A stretch of DNA of 64,000 nucleotides from positions 275,001 to 339,000 of the forward strand of contig JAODUO010000034.1 in NCBI GenBank assembly GCA_025642075.2, in the 5' to 3' direction. Positions 31,791 to 42,170 of the stretch are shown one piece after another. The notes under the pieces are model-generated. The model saw only the letters and a list, made by a program, of their open reading frames with translations. It was not told the DNA's origin and did no database searches. Each line of letters starts with the position of its first letter. Position 1 is the first letter of the stretch. The translations under genes and the position numbers were made by a program. This DNA comes from Ridgeia piscesae (lineage: Eukaryota > Annelida > Polychaeta > Sabellida > Siboglinidae).

Positions 31791-33100
31791 AAAATTGGAT
31801 GATAAATTATTATTAAAATAGAAGAACCGAAGGCGCCGTAATCGCAGCAATTCGACTGCAGGTAGGTGGGCTGTCGCATCCACCACTGCTATCAGAGAGG
31901 GCCTGTCTTCCAGCGGGTCTGGCGAGCTTCTCTCCATCCTGGTGACGCATCTTAGATTGTTCACCTGAAACACGACAGTGCTTAAGTTTTTGGAAACAGC
32001 TAAGAGTAAGTTTTGAGTAAGAGATCAAGAATTGTGTTGCTAAGGAAACGAAAAACAGAGATCAAGGTCACTCCATGGTACGTGGTCCCCCGGCCACAAG
32101 CCAATGCACACGAGGATTGTATTAGTTTATACACGTATTAACCTTATCAGTAAACATATATTTCTCAGTTTCCTAGCTATTGCTAATCTTGGCCTACATC
32201 TATTCTTTATTGTCAATCCTTCAGACGGGAACGTCTGTCACTCTCGCAAATAATGCTGTCTTCCTGTAAGCCTCGAGACCATCACACATGTTATCGTTCA
32301 GGGGGCGCCGTCTGGCCATGTGTGTCGTCTATGTATCACAGGAGCACATCTCGGACTGGCCGATCTTTCTATTTACATACAACGCATCGTCGGTCTTCAT
32401 TTAAATCATCTTCCTCGTCTTCGCTGTTGCCTTGATTCCAGTTACCACACACCGTGGCTTCTCTTTACTGTACTCATACAAACACACAAACCTATATAGC
32501 GACTATCATATATAACCTAAACAGTTGCGCATTACATAAAATGATTAACTGTTTAATGTTATTTATTAAATATCTAGGTATTTAAAAAATCACCTCCAAT
32601 GTTTACATAGAAGCTCGTGTGTAATGGCGAGAAACCGTATTATCTGCTCAGACTGGGCACTTGCCAAACATAGACTCGCTTCCGATTTACCTTTAAGCTG
32701 TCCCTACCGTTAACTTCACGTGCGACGTTAAAGAGATTCTAAGCTAAGAGCCAGGAAGCGAGTCTATGCGAGGTAGTTACGGCAGGGGTTTCTCCTGCAC
32801 CACCAGAGTCTCTGTGGCCACTTCTGAAGTGACCCCAGTTGATCCCCAGTTAACCCATTCGTCAACAAATTCAGATAATAACCACCCGAAATTCCAAAGT
32901 GACTGATTACACCCATACTTTCAATCTATTTTATGCATTACAGTTTAATATTTTTAGTTATTTACTTTTGCGCTGTACGCCTTGGTAAGTCCTCAACTTG
33001 ATGAGATCGCCACGCGTGCATTAGAAAGACGAAGAAGCATTCCCCGTTATTACCAAACTACTTCCGTGTGTTACCTTCGACTATTACACATTCCCAAAGA
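31791..33100. other. Intergenic, no gene recognised
   Basis: Small open frames on both strands (31782-32028, 32253-32435, 32982-33212) lack known domains. Codon phases change without splice signals. I see nothing supportable. Confidence 0.5.
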
Positions 33101-33107
33101 GAGGCTG

Positions 33108-33205
33108 GTGGATGGTGAATGGATGGATGGATGGATGGATGGATGGGCGGACGAACGGACCAGTGGATGTTCGTGGATGGATGGTTGGGTGGGTGGATGC
33201 ATGCA
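33108..33205. repeat. (GGAT)n / (ATGG)n microsatellite
   Basis: ggatggatggatggatgg followed by imperfect gggtgggtggatgcatg units. Confidence 0.95.
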
Positions 33206-33331
33206 TGAGTGACTGGATGATATGGTGTTCCAGGCCATTCATGACAACCTTCAAACTCTGCCCCACAATCATAGTTTGTAAATATGTGATGTATCATGCT
33301 CTACCACTTTGTGATTATTTCAAGCAACACT

Positions 33332-33351
33332 TCAATCACTCAATCAATCAC

Positions 33352-33448
<97 letters not shown>

Positions 33449-33530
33449 CAATCAATCAACCGAACAATCAACCAACCAAACAAACAAATAAGCAACCAAG
33501 TAACCAACTAATCAATCACTCAATCAACCA
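33332..33530. repeat. (ATCA)n microsatellite
   Basis: caatcaatcaatcaatca extends for about 130 bp, then decays to caaccaaccaaacaaac units. Because 4 is not a multiple of 3, it is open in three forward frames (INQSINQS repeats); these are not proteins. Confidence 0.97.
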
Positions 33531-33749
33531 ACCAGCCATCTAGTCAGTCATTCAATTAATCACACCTCCGTAAAAGTTGGATGACGTGATGTATTGCAAG
33601 TGAGTCACTACTGTCCCAGACCATCCACGCTGACCATCAAACTATGTCTATGCTCCGGGAGGAGCGTGTCCTGGGGCTAACTTTACCCCTGTCTTTGACA
33701 CAATACTTGATAACTGGCTAATCACTCGTCTTAATCATATACAGTGTTC

Positions 33750-34190
33750 CAATAGAACAGCAAGGCTGAATTGATGCAAACATTAAATAAGTTGTAAATG
33801 CATAGCTGAATGTATGACTTCTATATTCGTACAACTTCTTGCAAATGTTCTTCGATAACTTTGTTGGTTTGATTCTCCGATTGTTTAACGAGCTCCAAAC
33901 TCGTGTGTCCTAACTACTGCTCTAGATCGAACGTTGAAGCAGAACTGACGCAAAAGTTAAATAAACAATTAATGATAAGCTGAACGTGTCTGTTAAATGT
34001 TCGTGTAACTTCTTGCAAATATTCTCCGTTATTAGTTTGACTTTCCGATTGTTTATCTGCTCCGTACTATCTACTGTTCCGTGTGGAATGTCGACGCTTA
34101 ACTAACACAACCGTAAAATAAACATTATAAATATTAAGCTGAACTCATCTGCGAAATGTTCGTGCGACATCGTGTAACTGTTGTCCTTGA
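33750..34190. repeat. Degenerate tandem repeat, about 180-bp period, three copies
   Basis: Landmarks recur in the same order around 33765-33890, 33940-34070 and 34095-34190: gctgaa, cgcaaa/aagttaaataaa, agctgaa, tgttcgtgtaacttcttgca and attctccg, ttccgattgttta. Identity is perhaps 60-70 percent. The family is unidentified. Confidence 0.6.
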
Positions 34191-34520
34191 ATTGCTTTAT
34201 TCTTCACTTCGAGGAAGATCGATTAATTTGACAGATACAGACAGTTTGCCGGTTAACGCTCTGTCGTCGTTAGGCACTGTTTATGACGTCACATCTTCGC
34301 AGTCTCGTGAATCTGTATATTCTGACTTTACGCAAAACAAGTTAAAGCGTATCATAATGATTCTTATTAAATATTAAGGTTTAATTTTATATGATTTGTT
34401 AAGTTAGTTTTCGGAATGGGTTGCAGTAGTTGCAAGAATCGGGATAGCTCGTTTTTGCGATCACGTCATCCCGAACGTGTATTACGTCATCTAGAACGAG
34501 ATGTTTGCAGTATTTCTGCT

Positions 34521-35300
34521 ATAGTGTGTCACGATACATTGCGAGATTCCGCGTGACTTGAGTTGATTGAGGACAGGACACAAGAATGATATTCTAATGA
34601 CTGGGGACAGTTGTAGTTTCCGAATGATAAAATAAACTAATGCAATTGGGGATGTTTTGTTAGTAATTATGTATTATGATAATCGATTTAGCAGTGTAGT
34701 TACATGGCTGGATACCAGTAATACCGCTCGGATGGCAGATTTACGGAAAGTCAAAGGCTGATAAAATATGGATTATAGCAATCAGCTCGGTTTCTGTTAC
34801 ATCATATTAGAAAAATCAGGTCATGAATATCTTATGTTATACTTTTATTATCGTGACTGTCCGATTTAATATTGAGCAATTTACGTAGCGCAAATGGCAT
34901 TAACGATTTTAGGCCGTTTGTGTCCTTTTACGGGATTTTCATTTTATTGATTTAGTGATACCAAAACTATCTTTATAACGTTAAATTATATTTAATATGT
35001 TGTACGTGTTACATAATAGGATTAACAAATATGTAATAATGGGTGTTAAAAATGATAATCAAAATATATACAACGGATTATTGTTCGTGATAAAAACCGT
35101 GAATGTTACATTGCTGTGCATTGTGGTTTCACAACAGTTCGATAAATATCTGACAAGTTGTCTAAATGCATGTATATAACACATATATAAATTTGCCCCC
35201 AAACAGGTAATCTTTTAACATGGGGAAAAGATAACTGCCCCCATGTGCCCCAGCCTCATTTTCGAGCGCGAGACTTACACGGCCTATAAATAGCCAGCGT
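34521..35300 (+). mobile_element. Isolated 5' fragment of the LINE found at 53923
   Basis: Collinear with 53935-54640 with indels: gtgtcacgatacattgcgag, gacagttgtagtttccgaat, gtccgatttaatattgag, cattgctgtgcattgtggtt, tctgacaagttgtctaaatg, ctgcccccatgtgccccagc and cctcattttcgagcgcgaga. The last blocks correspond to the first codons of the LINE open frame. It contains only the 5' end of the element, the opposite of the usual 5'-truncation of LINE copies. Confidence 0.8.
35285..35292 (+). promoter_or_regulatory. Possible TATA box upstream of the GPCR
   Basis: TATAAATA lies 495 bp before the GPCR start codon, at the edge of the LINE-derived fragment (the LINE has tatacaat at the equivalent place). 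An octamer-like ATTTGCAT is at 35457-35464. Transcription from here is not demonstrated. Confidence 0.35.
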
Positions 35301-35304
35301 GCGA

Positions 35305-35344
35305 ACGCGCATGTGCGCACGCATGCGCGTGCGTGCGCGCGCGT
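35305..35344. other. 40-nt strictly alternating purine-pyrimidine tract
   Basis: Forty consecutive bases alternate purine and pyrimidine and are CG/CA-rich (for example gcgcacgcatgcgcgtgcgt). This is the classic sequence context for left-handed Z-DNA, 440-480 bp upstream of the GPCR start. Confidence 0.85.
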
Positions 35345-35786
35345 TTAACTTGAGACAACAGGCGACTTTGCTGGCCTTCATTGCAGGACGTTAGCATTTG
35401 ATAAGACGCGCACACCACACACACGCACATTACTGTAAAAATGCTCGCATTTGCGCATTTGCATAATACGAATGTCGCCGATTAGATGCTGTGTGATAGG
35501 CTGCGCATCTGAACCAATCACGGAAGTTAACTTGCAGTAGCACATTATAATGCCAACTGGTTTGATCCGGGCATTGTCAGACATCATCGCGGGTTCACAC
35601 GAAGCACATTGGCGTTAAAAGTTAGTGAAGATTCATGATTACTGTTCCAGTGGGCGACCATATATTTAACTACAACCTATCAACAAGTGTATGTCGCACA
35701 AAGTGAATCAACTGGTAGAGAGCATGTACACGATATCTGAACGGTAAGGTGCAGCTTACTTTTCGCGGCATCTTTTCGTTTGCAAA

Positions 35787-36917
35787 ATGGAAGGACACTC
35801 CGCGGGGAACAGCACCGACGCCGGAGGAGTTTTGTCGACCGGAACGAGTCTTCATAAGGAAATGATCCACCATTGCTCCCCGGTAATGACGGGCTTCAAA
35901 GTGTGTATCGGCATCACGGGAGTCGTCGGCAACATGCTGGTCGTCATCATCGTCTGCAAACACAAGACGTTGTTCCGGAGGCAGGTGAAGTCGGTGTACA
36001 TCGTCAACCAGAGCTTCATCGACGGCCTCGCGTCAGCGGTACTTGTTCTACAGTCACTTCTACGAGCAGATCTCATGTCGGTCATGGGTAAATTCGGGGC
36101 AGATATGTACTGCAAGTTCTGGGTGTCGCAAGTGCCACTGTGGGGGTTGATGATGTCATCCACGTACAATCTGGTGGCAATCTCCATCGAGCGCTACATT
36201 GCCATCGTTCACCCGATCTGGCACCGGACGTCATTTACCGTCGCCAAATCTCGCGTCTCGCTGATCGTCATATGGTTGTTCGGCTTGTCCTACTTGTCCG
36301 CTGTCCTTGTTCCGGAGAGCGGAGTAGTCGATGGCGTCTGTCATATCTCGTATTTCTACCCGGCCTGTGATGTTCCGTTGACGGTGCATATGGTGAGGGG
36401 CACCGTCAGTTGGCTCCTGCCCCTCGTCCTCCATTGCGTGTGCTACTCTCGAATACTCATCATTCTGAGAACGCGAGTCGCCACCAACACAAACGTGTCT
36501 GTCATCAACACCCAAACCACGTCGACCAGACAAGCTGCGTACACGAGAGGATCACACCACACGCCGGGGCACGCCAAAGTATTTCCGTCCGCTTCAGTCG
36601 TCAACCCGTCGTTCCGCGACACAATGCCAGGGCAGACGACTTCTGCCAATGCACTGGTGAGTGAGAGACAGAGACAATACGAGAACACGAGAAAGAACGT
36701 GATCAAGACGTTTGCCCTCGTCACTGCGTGCTATTTTATATGCTGGACCCCGCATAAGGTATACATTACCATGTACAACTTCGGGCTCGTTTGTACGTTC
36801 GGCAGCTTCTTCCAGGCCATGGTAATGTTGGCGTTCATCAACTGTTGCATCAACCCGTTCATCTACATCGCCAAGTTCGATGCATTCAAGATGGCCGTGT
36901 TTGCGATGTTTGAGTAA
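35787..36917 (+). CDS. Orphan class A (rhodopsin-family) G protein-coupled receptor, intronless
   Basis: A 376-residue uninterrupted frame. Seven hydrophobic segments lie at about 33-57 (GVVGNMLVVI, N49), 68-92 (NQSFIDGL, D79), 108-140, 155-176 (W163), 198-228, 305-330 and 338-362. Diagnostic features: N-glycosylation site NST at 8; C109 with C185 in loop 2 as the usual disulfide; ERY (135-137) in place of DRY, followed by IAIVHP; CWTP at 319-322; NPFIY at 356-360. The third intracellular loop is long (about 229-304), Ser/Thr-rich and basic. The C-terminus is very short, with no palmitoylated Cys. It probably signals through G proteins at the plasma membrane. Ligand class cannot be read from the sequence; it looks like the large invertebrate peptide/amine-receptor expansions. 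The first ATG, just after ttcgtttgcaaa, is used. Confidence 0.92.
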   Translation: MEGHSAGNSTDAGGVLSTGTSLHKEMIHHCSPVMTGFKVCIGITGVVGNMLVVIIVCKHKTLFRRQVKSVYIVNQSFIDGLASAVLVLQSLLRADLMSVMGKFGADMYCKFWVSQVPLWGLMMSSTYNLVAISIERYIAIVHPIWHRTSFTVAKSRVSLIVIWLFGLSYLSAVLVPESGVVDGVCHISYFYPACDVPLTVHMVRGTVSWLLPLVLHCVCYSRILIILRTRVATNTNVSVINTQTTSTRQAAYTRGSHHTPGHAKVFPSASVVNPSFRDTMPGQTTSANALVSERQRQYENTRKNVIKTFALVTACYFICWTPHKVYITMYNFGLVCTFGSFFQAMVMLAFINCCINPFIYIAKFDAFKMAVFAMFE

Positions 36918-37440
36918 GAACGACAACATAGATGCATCATAGGCGATGCTGAATCGGTGAACTTCAGTTAAAGGAACACGATTGTTTGTAGGCCTATATT
37001 CCTAGTCAAGTATGCCTTTATATACATTGTTGTTACATTACACATACGTGTGGTTAGTTAAATGATGGCTGACCATTCCTCGTTTCTACATATAATGTCC
37101 ACTTACTACATTACATATAATAGTGTATTGTATGTAATCTAATTATAGCGCCTACGTCTAAAACTGCGGGTAATAGACGACACCCACATATTTTTGAGCC
37201 TTTTTGCATGTTTCGTGTGAAATGATGTTCAAACTGTAATATTGTAAACAAACTATCCAGTTTAAAAACAAACGTTTTTGACAGTATTCTGGGTTGTCTT
37301 ACGTAGTTGTCTGTTTCTGTCGACGCTTTTGTTTTGATCTACCGACGCACTTATGCCTTTTTACTGTAGATCTACATGTGTTTTTCTATCGACGTTTCTC
37401 TTTTGTTTTGTCGACGTATTTGTCTCTTCGGTTGACGCAT
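36918..37440. other. GPCR 3' flank, no further gene
   Basis: AT-rich sequence without a clear AATAAA; from about 37290 it grades into degenerate units of the 22-bp array. Confidence 0.5.
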
Positions 37441-39960
37441 TTTATTGTTCTGTCTTGTATTGTCTCGTCCATGTACTTGTCCTGTCCTATCAACGCACGT
37501 GTCTTGTTCCGTCCACGCACTTGTCTTGTTCTGTCGACGTACTTGTTTTGTTCTGTCGACGTACTTGTTTTGTTCTGTCGACGTACTTGTCTTGTTCTGT
37601 CGACGTACTTGTTTTGTTCTGTCGACGTACTTGTCTTGTTCTGTCGACGTACGTGTGTTGTTCTGTCGATGTACTTGTCTTGTTCTGTCGACGTATCTGT
37701 CTTGTTCCGTCGACGCACTAGTCTTGTTCTGTCAATGTACTTGTTTTGTTCTGTCGACGTATTTGTCTTGTTCTGTCGACGTACGTGTCTTGTTCTGTCG
37801 ACGTACTTGTTTTGTTCTGTCGACGTATTTGTCTTGTTCTGTCGACGTATTTGTCTTGTTCTGTCGACGTACGTGTCTTGTTCTGTCGACGTACTCGTCT
37901 TGTTCTGTCGATGTACTTGTCTTGTTCTGTCGACGTACGTGTCTTGTTCTGTCGACGTATTTGTCTTGTTCTGTCGACGTATTTGTCTTGTTCTGTCGAC
38001 GTACGTGTCTTGTTCTGTCGATTTACTCGTCTTGTTCTGTCGACGTATTTGTCTTGTTCTGTCGACGTACGTGTCTTGTTCTATCGACGTACTTGTTTTG
38101 TTCTGTCGACGTATTTGTCTTGTTCTGTCGACGTATTTGTCTTGTTCTGTCGACGTACTTGTCTTGTTCTGTCGACGTACTCGTCTTCTTCTGTCGACGT
38201 ACTCGTCTTCTTCTGTCGACGTACGTGTCTTGTTCTGTCGACGTACTCGTCTTGTTCTGTCGACGTACTTGTCTTGTTCTGTCGACGTATTTGTCTTGTT
38301 CTGTCGACGTACGTGTCTTGTTCTGTCGACGTATTTGTCTTGTTCTGTCGACGTATTTGTCTTGTTCTGTCGACGTACGTGTCTTGTTCTGTCGACGTAC
38401 GTGTCGTGTTCTGTCGACGTATTTGTCTTGTTCTATCGACGTATTTGTATTGTTCTGTCGACGTACGTGTCTTATTCTGTCGATTTACTCGTCTTGGTCT
38501 GTCGACGTATCTGTCTTGTTCTGTCGATTTACTCGTCTTGTTCTGTCGACGTACGTGTCTTGTTCTGTCGATTTACTCGTCTTGTTCTGTCGACGTACTT
38601 GTCTTGTTCTGTCGACGTACTCGTCTTGTTCTGTCGACGTATTTGTCTTGTTCTGTAGACGTACGTGTCTTGTTCTGTCGATTTACTCGTCTTGTTCTGT
38701 CGACGTACGTGTCTTGTTCTGTCGATTTACTCGTCTTGTTCTGTCGACGTACGTGTCTTGTTCTGTCGACGTACTCGTCTTCTTCTGTCGACGTACTTAC
38801 CTGTATTGTTCTGTCGACGTACTCGTCTTGTTCTGTCGACGTACTCGTCTTGTTCTGTCGACGTACTTACCTCTATTGTTCTATCGACGTACTCGTCTTG
38901 TTCTATCGACGTACTCGTCTTGTTCTGTCGACGTACTTACCTGTATTGTTCTGTCGACGTACTCGTCTTGTTCTATCGACGTACTCGTCTTGTTCTGTCG
39001 ACGTACTTACCTGTCTTGTTCTGTCGACGTACTTACCTGTCTTGTTCTGTCGACGTACTTACCTGTCTTGTTCTGTCGACGTACGTGTCTTGTTCTGTCG
39101 ACGTACTCGTCTTGTTCTGTCGACGTACTTACCTGTATTGTTCTGTCGACGTACTTACCTGTATTGTTCTATCGACGTATAGGTATTGTTCTGTCGACGT
39201 ACGTGTCTTGTTCTGTCGATTTATTCGTCTTGTTCTGTCGACGTATCTGTCTTGTGCTGTCGATTTACTCGTCTTGTTCTGTCGACGTACGTGTCTTGTT
39301 CTGTCGATTTACTCGTCTTGTTCTGTCGACGTACTTGTCTTGTTCTGTCGACGTACTCGTCTTGTTCTGTCGACGTATTTGTCTTGTTCTGTCGACGTAC
39401 GTGTCTTGTTCTGTCGATTTACTCGTCTTGTTCTGTCGACGTACGTGTCTTGTTCTGTCGATTTACTCGTCTTGTTCTGTCGACGTACGTGTCTTGTTCT
39501 GTCGACGTACTCGTCTTCTTCTGTCGACGTACTTACCTGTATTGTTCTGTCGACGTACTCGTCTTGTTCTGTCGACGTACTCGTCTTGTTCTGTCGACGT
39601 ACTTACCTGTATTGTTCTATCGACGTACTCGTCTTGTTCTATCGACGTACTCGTCTTGTTCTGTCGACGTACTTACCTGTATTGTTCTGTCGACGTACTC
39701 GTCTTGTTCTATCGACGTACTCGTCTTGTTCTGTCGACGTACTTACCTGTCTTGTTCTGTCGACGTACTTACCTGTCTTGTTCTGTCGACGTACTTACCT
39801 GTCTTGTTCTGTCGACGTACGTGTCTTGTTCTGTCGACGTACTCGTCTTGTTCTGTCGACGTACTTACCTGTATTGTTCTATCGACGTACTTACCTGTAT
39901 TGTTCTGTCGACGTACTTACCTGTATTGTTCTATCGACGTACTCGTCTTGTTTTTATCGA
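37440..39960. repeat. 22-bp minisatellite with a GTCGAC core, over 110 units
   Basis: The unit is gtcgacgtacttgtcttgtt plus ct, with variants tcgatttactcg, tcgacgtattt, tcgacgtactcg and a longer 26-bp form containing acttacctgtattg. Since 22 bp is not divisible by 3, translation repeats every 66 bp (22 residues) and all forward frames are open for hundreds of codons; these are not genes. A block starting near 38745 is repeated almost exactly from 39481, giving a large internal duplication of about 736 bp. Confidence 0.97.
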
Positions 39961-39984
39961 CGTGTGTCTGGTTCAGTAGATTCT

Positions 39985-40875
39985 AATATAGATGTTATTT
40001 ATTTGTATGGCGTTTGTAAGTAAGTTCTCATTCATGTGACCGAGATGCTTTGTAATGTTTCTGCTTTTTATCTCAGGAACATTTCAGTCCTTTAGCGAAC
40101 TGAGGCTTCTTATAGCAGTCATTTTGGCTTGAGATATTTTAGGGCAGTGCTTGTTGAACATTAAAAATGGATCATATGCTGATCATCATGTAAGTTCCGA
40201 ATAAGACGCCACAATCCATGTGTGAATATGTTATCTATCGGAATTGCACTAGGTTAAGTGAATCTGGTTGGTTTACGTATTAGAGGATAAATACCAAGGC
40301 TATAATACATCATATCACCGAAATGTTTAGTACTTCTGTATTGGTCATGTTTTGACAAATCAATATATTTTAACAAATCGTTTTGTGTGCATTTACATCA
40401 TTATACATGTGTTGAATTATTTTCACAAAATGGATCTAAGTTTGAACACAATAACATTAGAATGGTTGTATATAGCAAGTTATGCTGTAACACATTCAAA
40501 AGCTTGTTGGACTTTCGTGACTTTTGCATCAAATAATTTCGAAAAATCTAAATCTCAGAGTCATTACATTGGCAAGTTAAAGTTCGAAATTTCAGCTTCA
40601 GTGCTAATATAGAAACTAATGGCGATATGAGTTCTAAAATAAAACCAAATTGAGAATCGCAGTTGTTTTATAGTATAAATATTATAACATATGATATACA
40701 TTTTAATTTTTTAATGTTAAATTTTAATGATGTTGAAATATCTGACATCACTCGCGCCGTTTTCCCGTGTCATGATCCGACAGCGTGAGACAGCGGCATT
40801 GTGCTGAAGCTCACCCGCACAGACCACCGACTGTACGAGTGGTTGGCACTTTGTACCTCGCAGAAAACACTGCCC
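39985..40875. other. Intergenic, no gene recognised
   Basis: AT-rich; the open frame at 40352-40612 has no recognisable domain. Confidence 0.5.
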
Positions 40876-40881
40876 AGTGCT

Positions 40882-41258
40882 GCGAAAGGCTCACCGTCTC
40901 GTTCACACACAAAGGCTCACCGTCTCGCTCACACACAAAGGCCCACCGTCTCGCTCACACACAAAGGCTCACCGTCTCGCTCACACACAAAGGCTCACCG
41001 CCTCGCTCACACACAAAGGCTCACCGTCTCGCTCACACACAAGGGTTCACCGTCTCGCTCACACACAAGGGCTCACCGTCTCGCTCACACACAAGGGCTC
41101 ACCGTCTCGATCACACACAAAGGCTCACCGTCTCGCTTACACACAAAGGCTCACCGTCTCTCTCACACACAAAGGCTCACCGTCTCGTTCACACACAAAG
41201 GCTCACCGTCTCGCTCACACACAAAGGCTCACCGTCTCGCTCACACACAAGGGCGTCT
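40882..41258. repeat. 26-bp minisatellite, about 14 units
   Basis: Unit aggctcaccgtctcgctcac plus acacaa, with a few substitutions (cgttca, cctcgc, tctctc). Open in three frames (SHTKAHRLAHTQ repeats); judged non-coding. Confidence 0.96.
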
Positions 41259-41341
41259 TCGTAGCACATTCATCTGCAGTGCGAATTCGCACAGAAGGAA
41301 TCAGATATATTGACGATAGTGTATGCAGTAGCATTGGGTGA

Positions 41342-41447
41342 GCTAGGTGTCACTGTATACATTTGTTCCAGAGATACCGACGTACTTGTGTGTGCTAGGT
41401 GTCACTGTATACATTTGTTCCAGAGATACCGACGTACTTGTGTGTGC
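41342..41447. repeat. Two-copy 51-bp direct repeat
   Basis: The block containing gtgtcactgtatacatttgt, tccagagataccgacgtac and ttgtgtgtg occurs twice in immediate succession, separated only by ctag/cgta junction bases. Confidence 0.9.
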
Positions 41448-41469
41448 GTAGCGCAGAGTTCCAGAGTTC

Positions 41470-42170
41470 AGCGCAGAGAGCGTCGTCGTGATGGGCACAG
41501 GAGCTAAACGACGCCCTCTCAAAGTCAAGCCCATCTACGACGCTCTGGGTCATGACAAGGCAGCAGCTAACCAGGGCTTCGTGCACGTATTGGTACATAC
41601 ATCACTGGACACATCCAGGACAAAGGAAACCTACATGCTTCAAGACATTCCTGAAAGCTCCCGACGACGTATTCAGCACCCTTGCGGGTGGAGCGTATCA
41701 GTCAGACCAGCTGCTATGTGGCTGTGACAGTTCCTGTGTCAGCTTTCAACCCTACTGCTGTGTGGGCGATGCAGGTAAGATAGAACATGTTCAAACAAAC
41801 AGGAAGTAAAGAAACTCTTTCCTACTCTAGGTGCCATCATTCTGCACACACTGCGTGCACACTGCAGATTATCCATCGAACTGGGGACAGGACACAGTTG
41901 CAAAACCCACTATGGTGGATCTTGTAGGACTAGGATGACACGAGGATGATGATGGAGTGTACATTCTCACCGTGTCCGACGTGGCACCACCACCAGAAGC
42001 AGTTGCGGAACTGGTGAAATGCAACTGTGCTGTGAGCAAGTGTAGGGTTAGATATTCATGTGATATTCACATCAAGACATGTACAGAACTGTGCAAGTGT
42101 GAAGCAGCTGAACAGACATGCGCCAACGTTCTGGACAAAGAGGTCCAGAGCGAAGAGAGACGAATATGAT
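41470..42170 (+). pseudogene. Broken gene of a cysteine-rich (CXC-like) invertebrate multicopy family
   Basis: Three pieces in different frames seem to belong together. They are a segment with KTFLKAPDDVFSTLAGG (41640-41690), a middle part near 41830-41940 with a stop, and a C-terminal piece VAPPPEAVAELVKCNCAVSK followed by C-rich CTELCKCEAAEQTCAN (41980-42150). The pattern PAPE-xx-ELV-C-C-K...C-x-C...CTELCKC resembles a widespread uncharacterised invertebrate family with a Tesmin/CXC-like Cys cluster. Frame changes and internal stops indicate a pseudogene; cryptic introns cannot be excluded. No function is assigned. Confidence 0.45.

Noticed and set aside
36231..36929. Minus-strand frames across the GPCR
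   Set aside because: Shadows of the GC-rich GPCR coding sequence.
37294..40023. Open frames up to 844 codons on the plus strand (CRRTCLVLSTYLSCSVDV repeats)
   Set aside because: A stop-free 22-bp repeat is open in all three forward frames; the 66-bp translated period is explained by the repeat unit. No start context or unique sequence.
40785..41341. SHTKAHRLAHTQ repeat frames
   Set aside because: Artefact of the 26-bp minisatellite, equally open in three frames.
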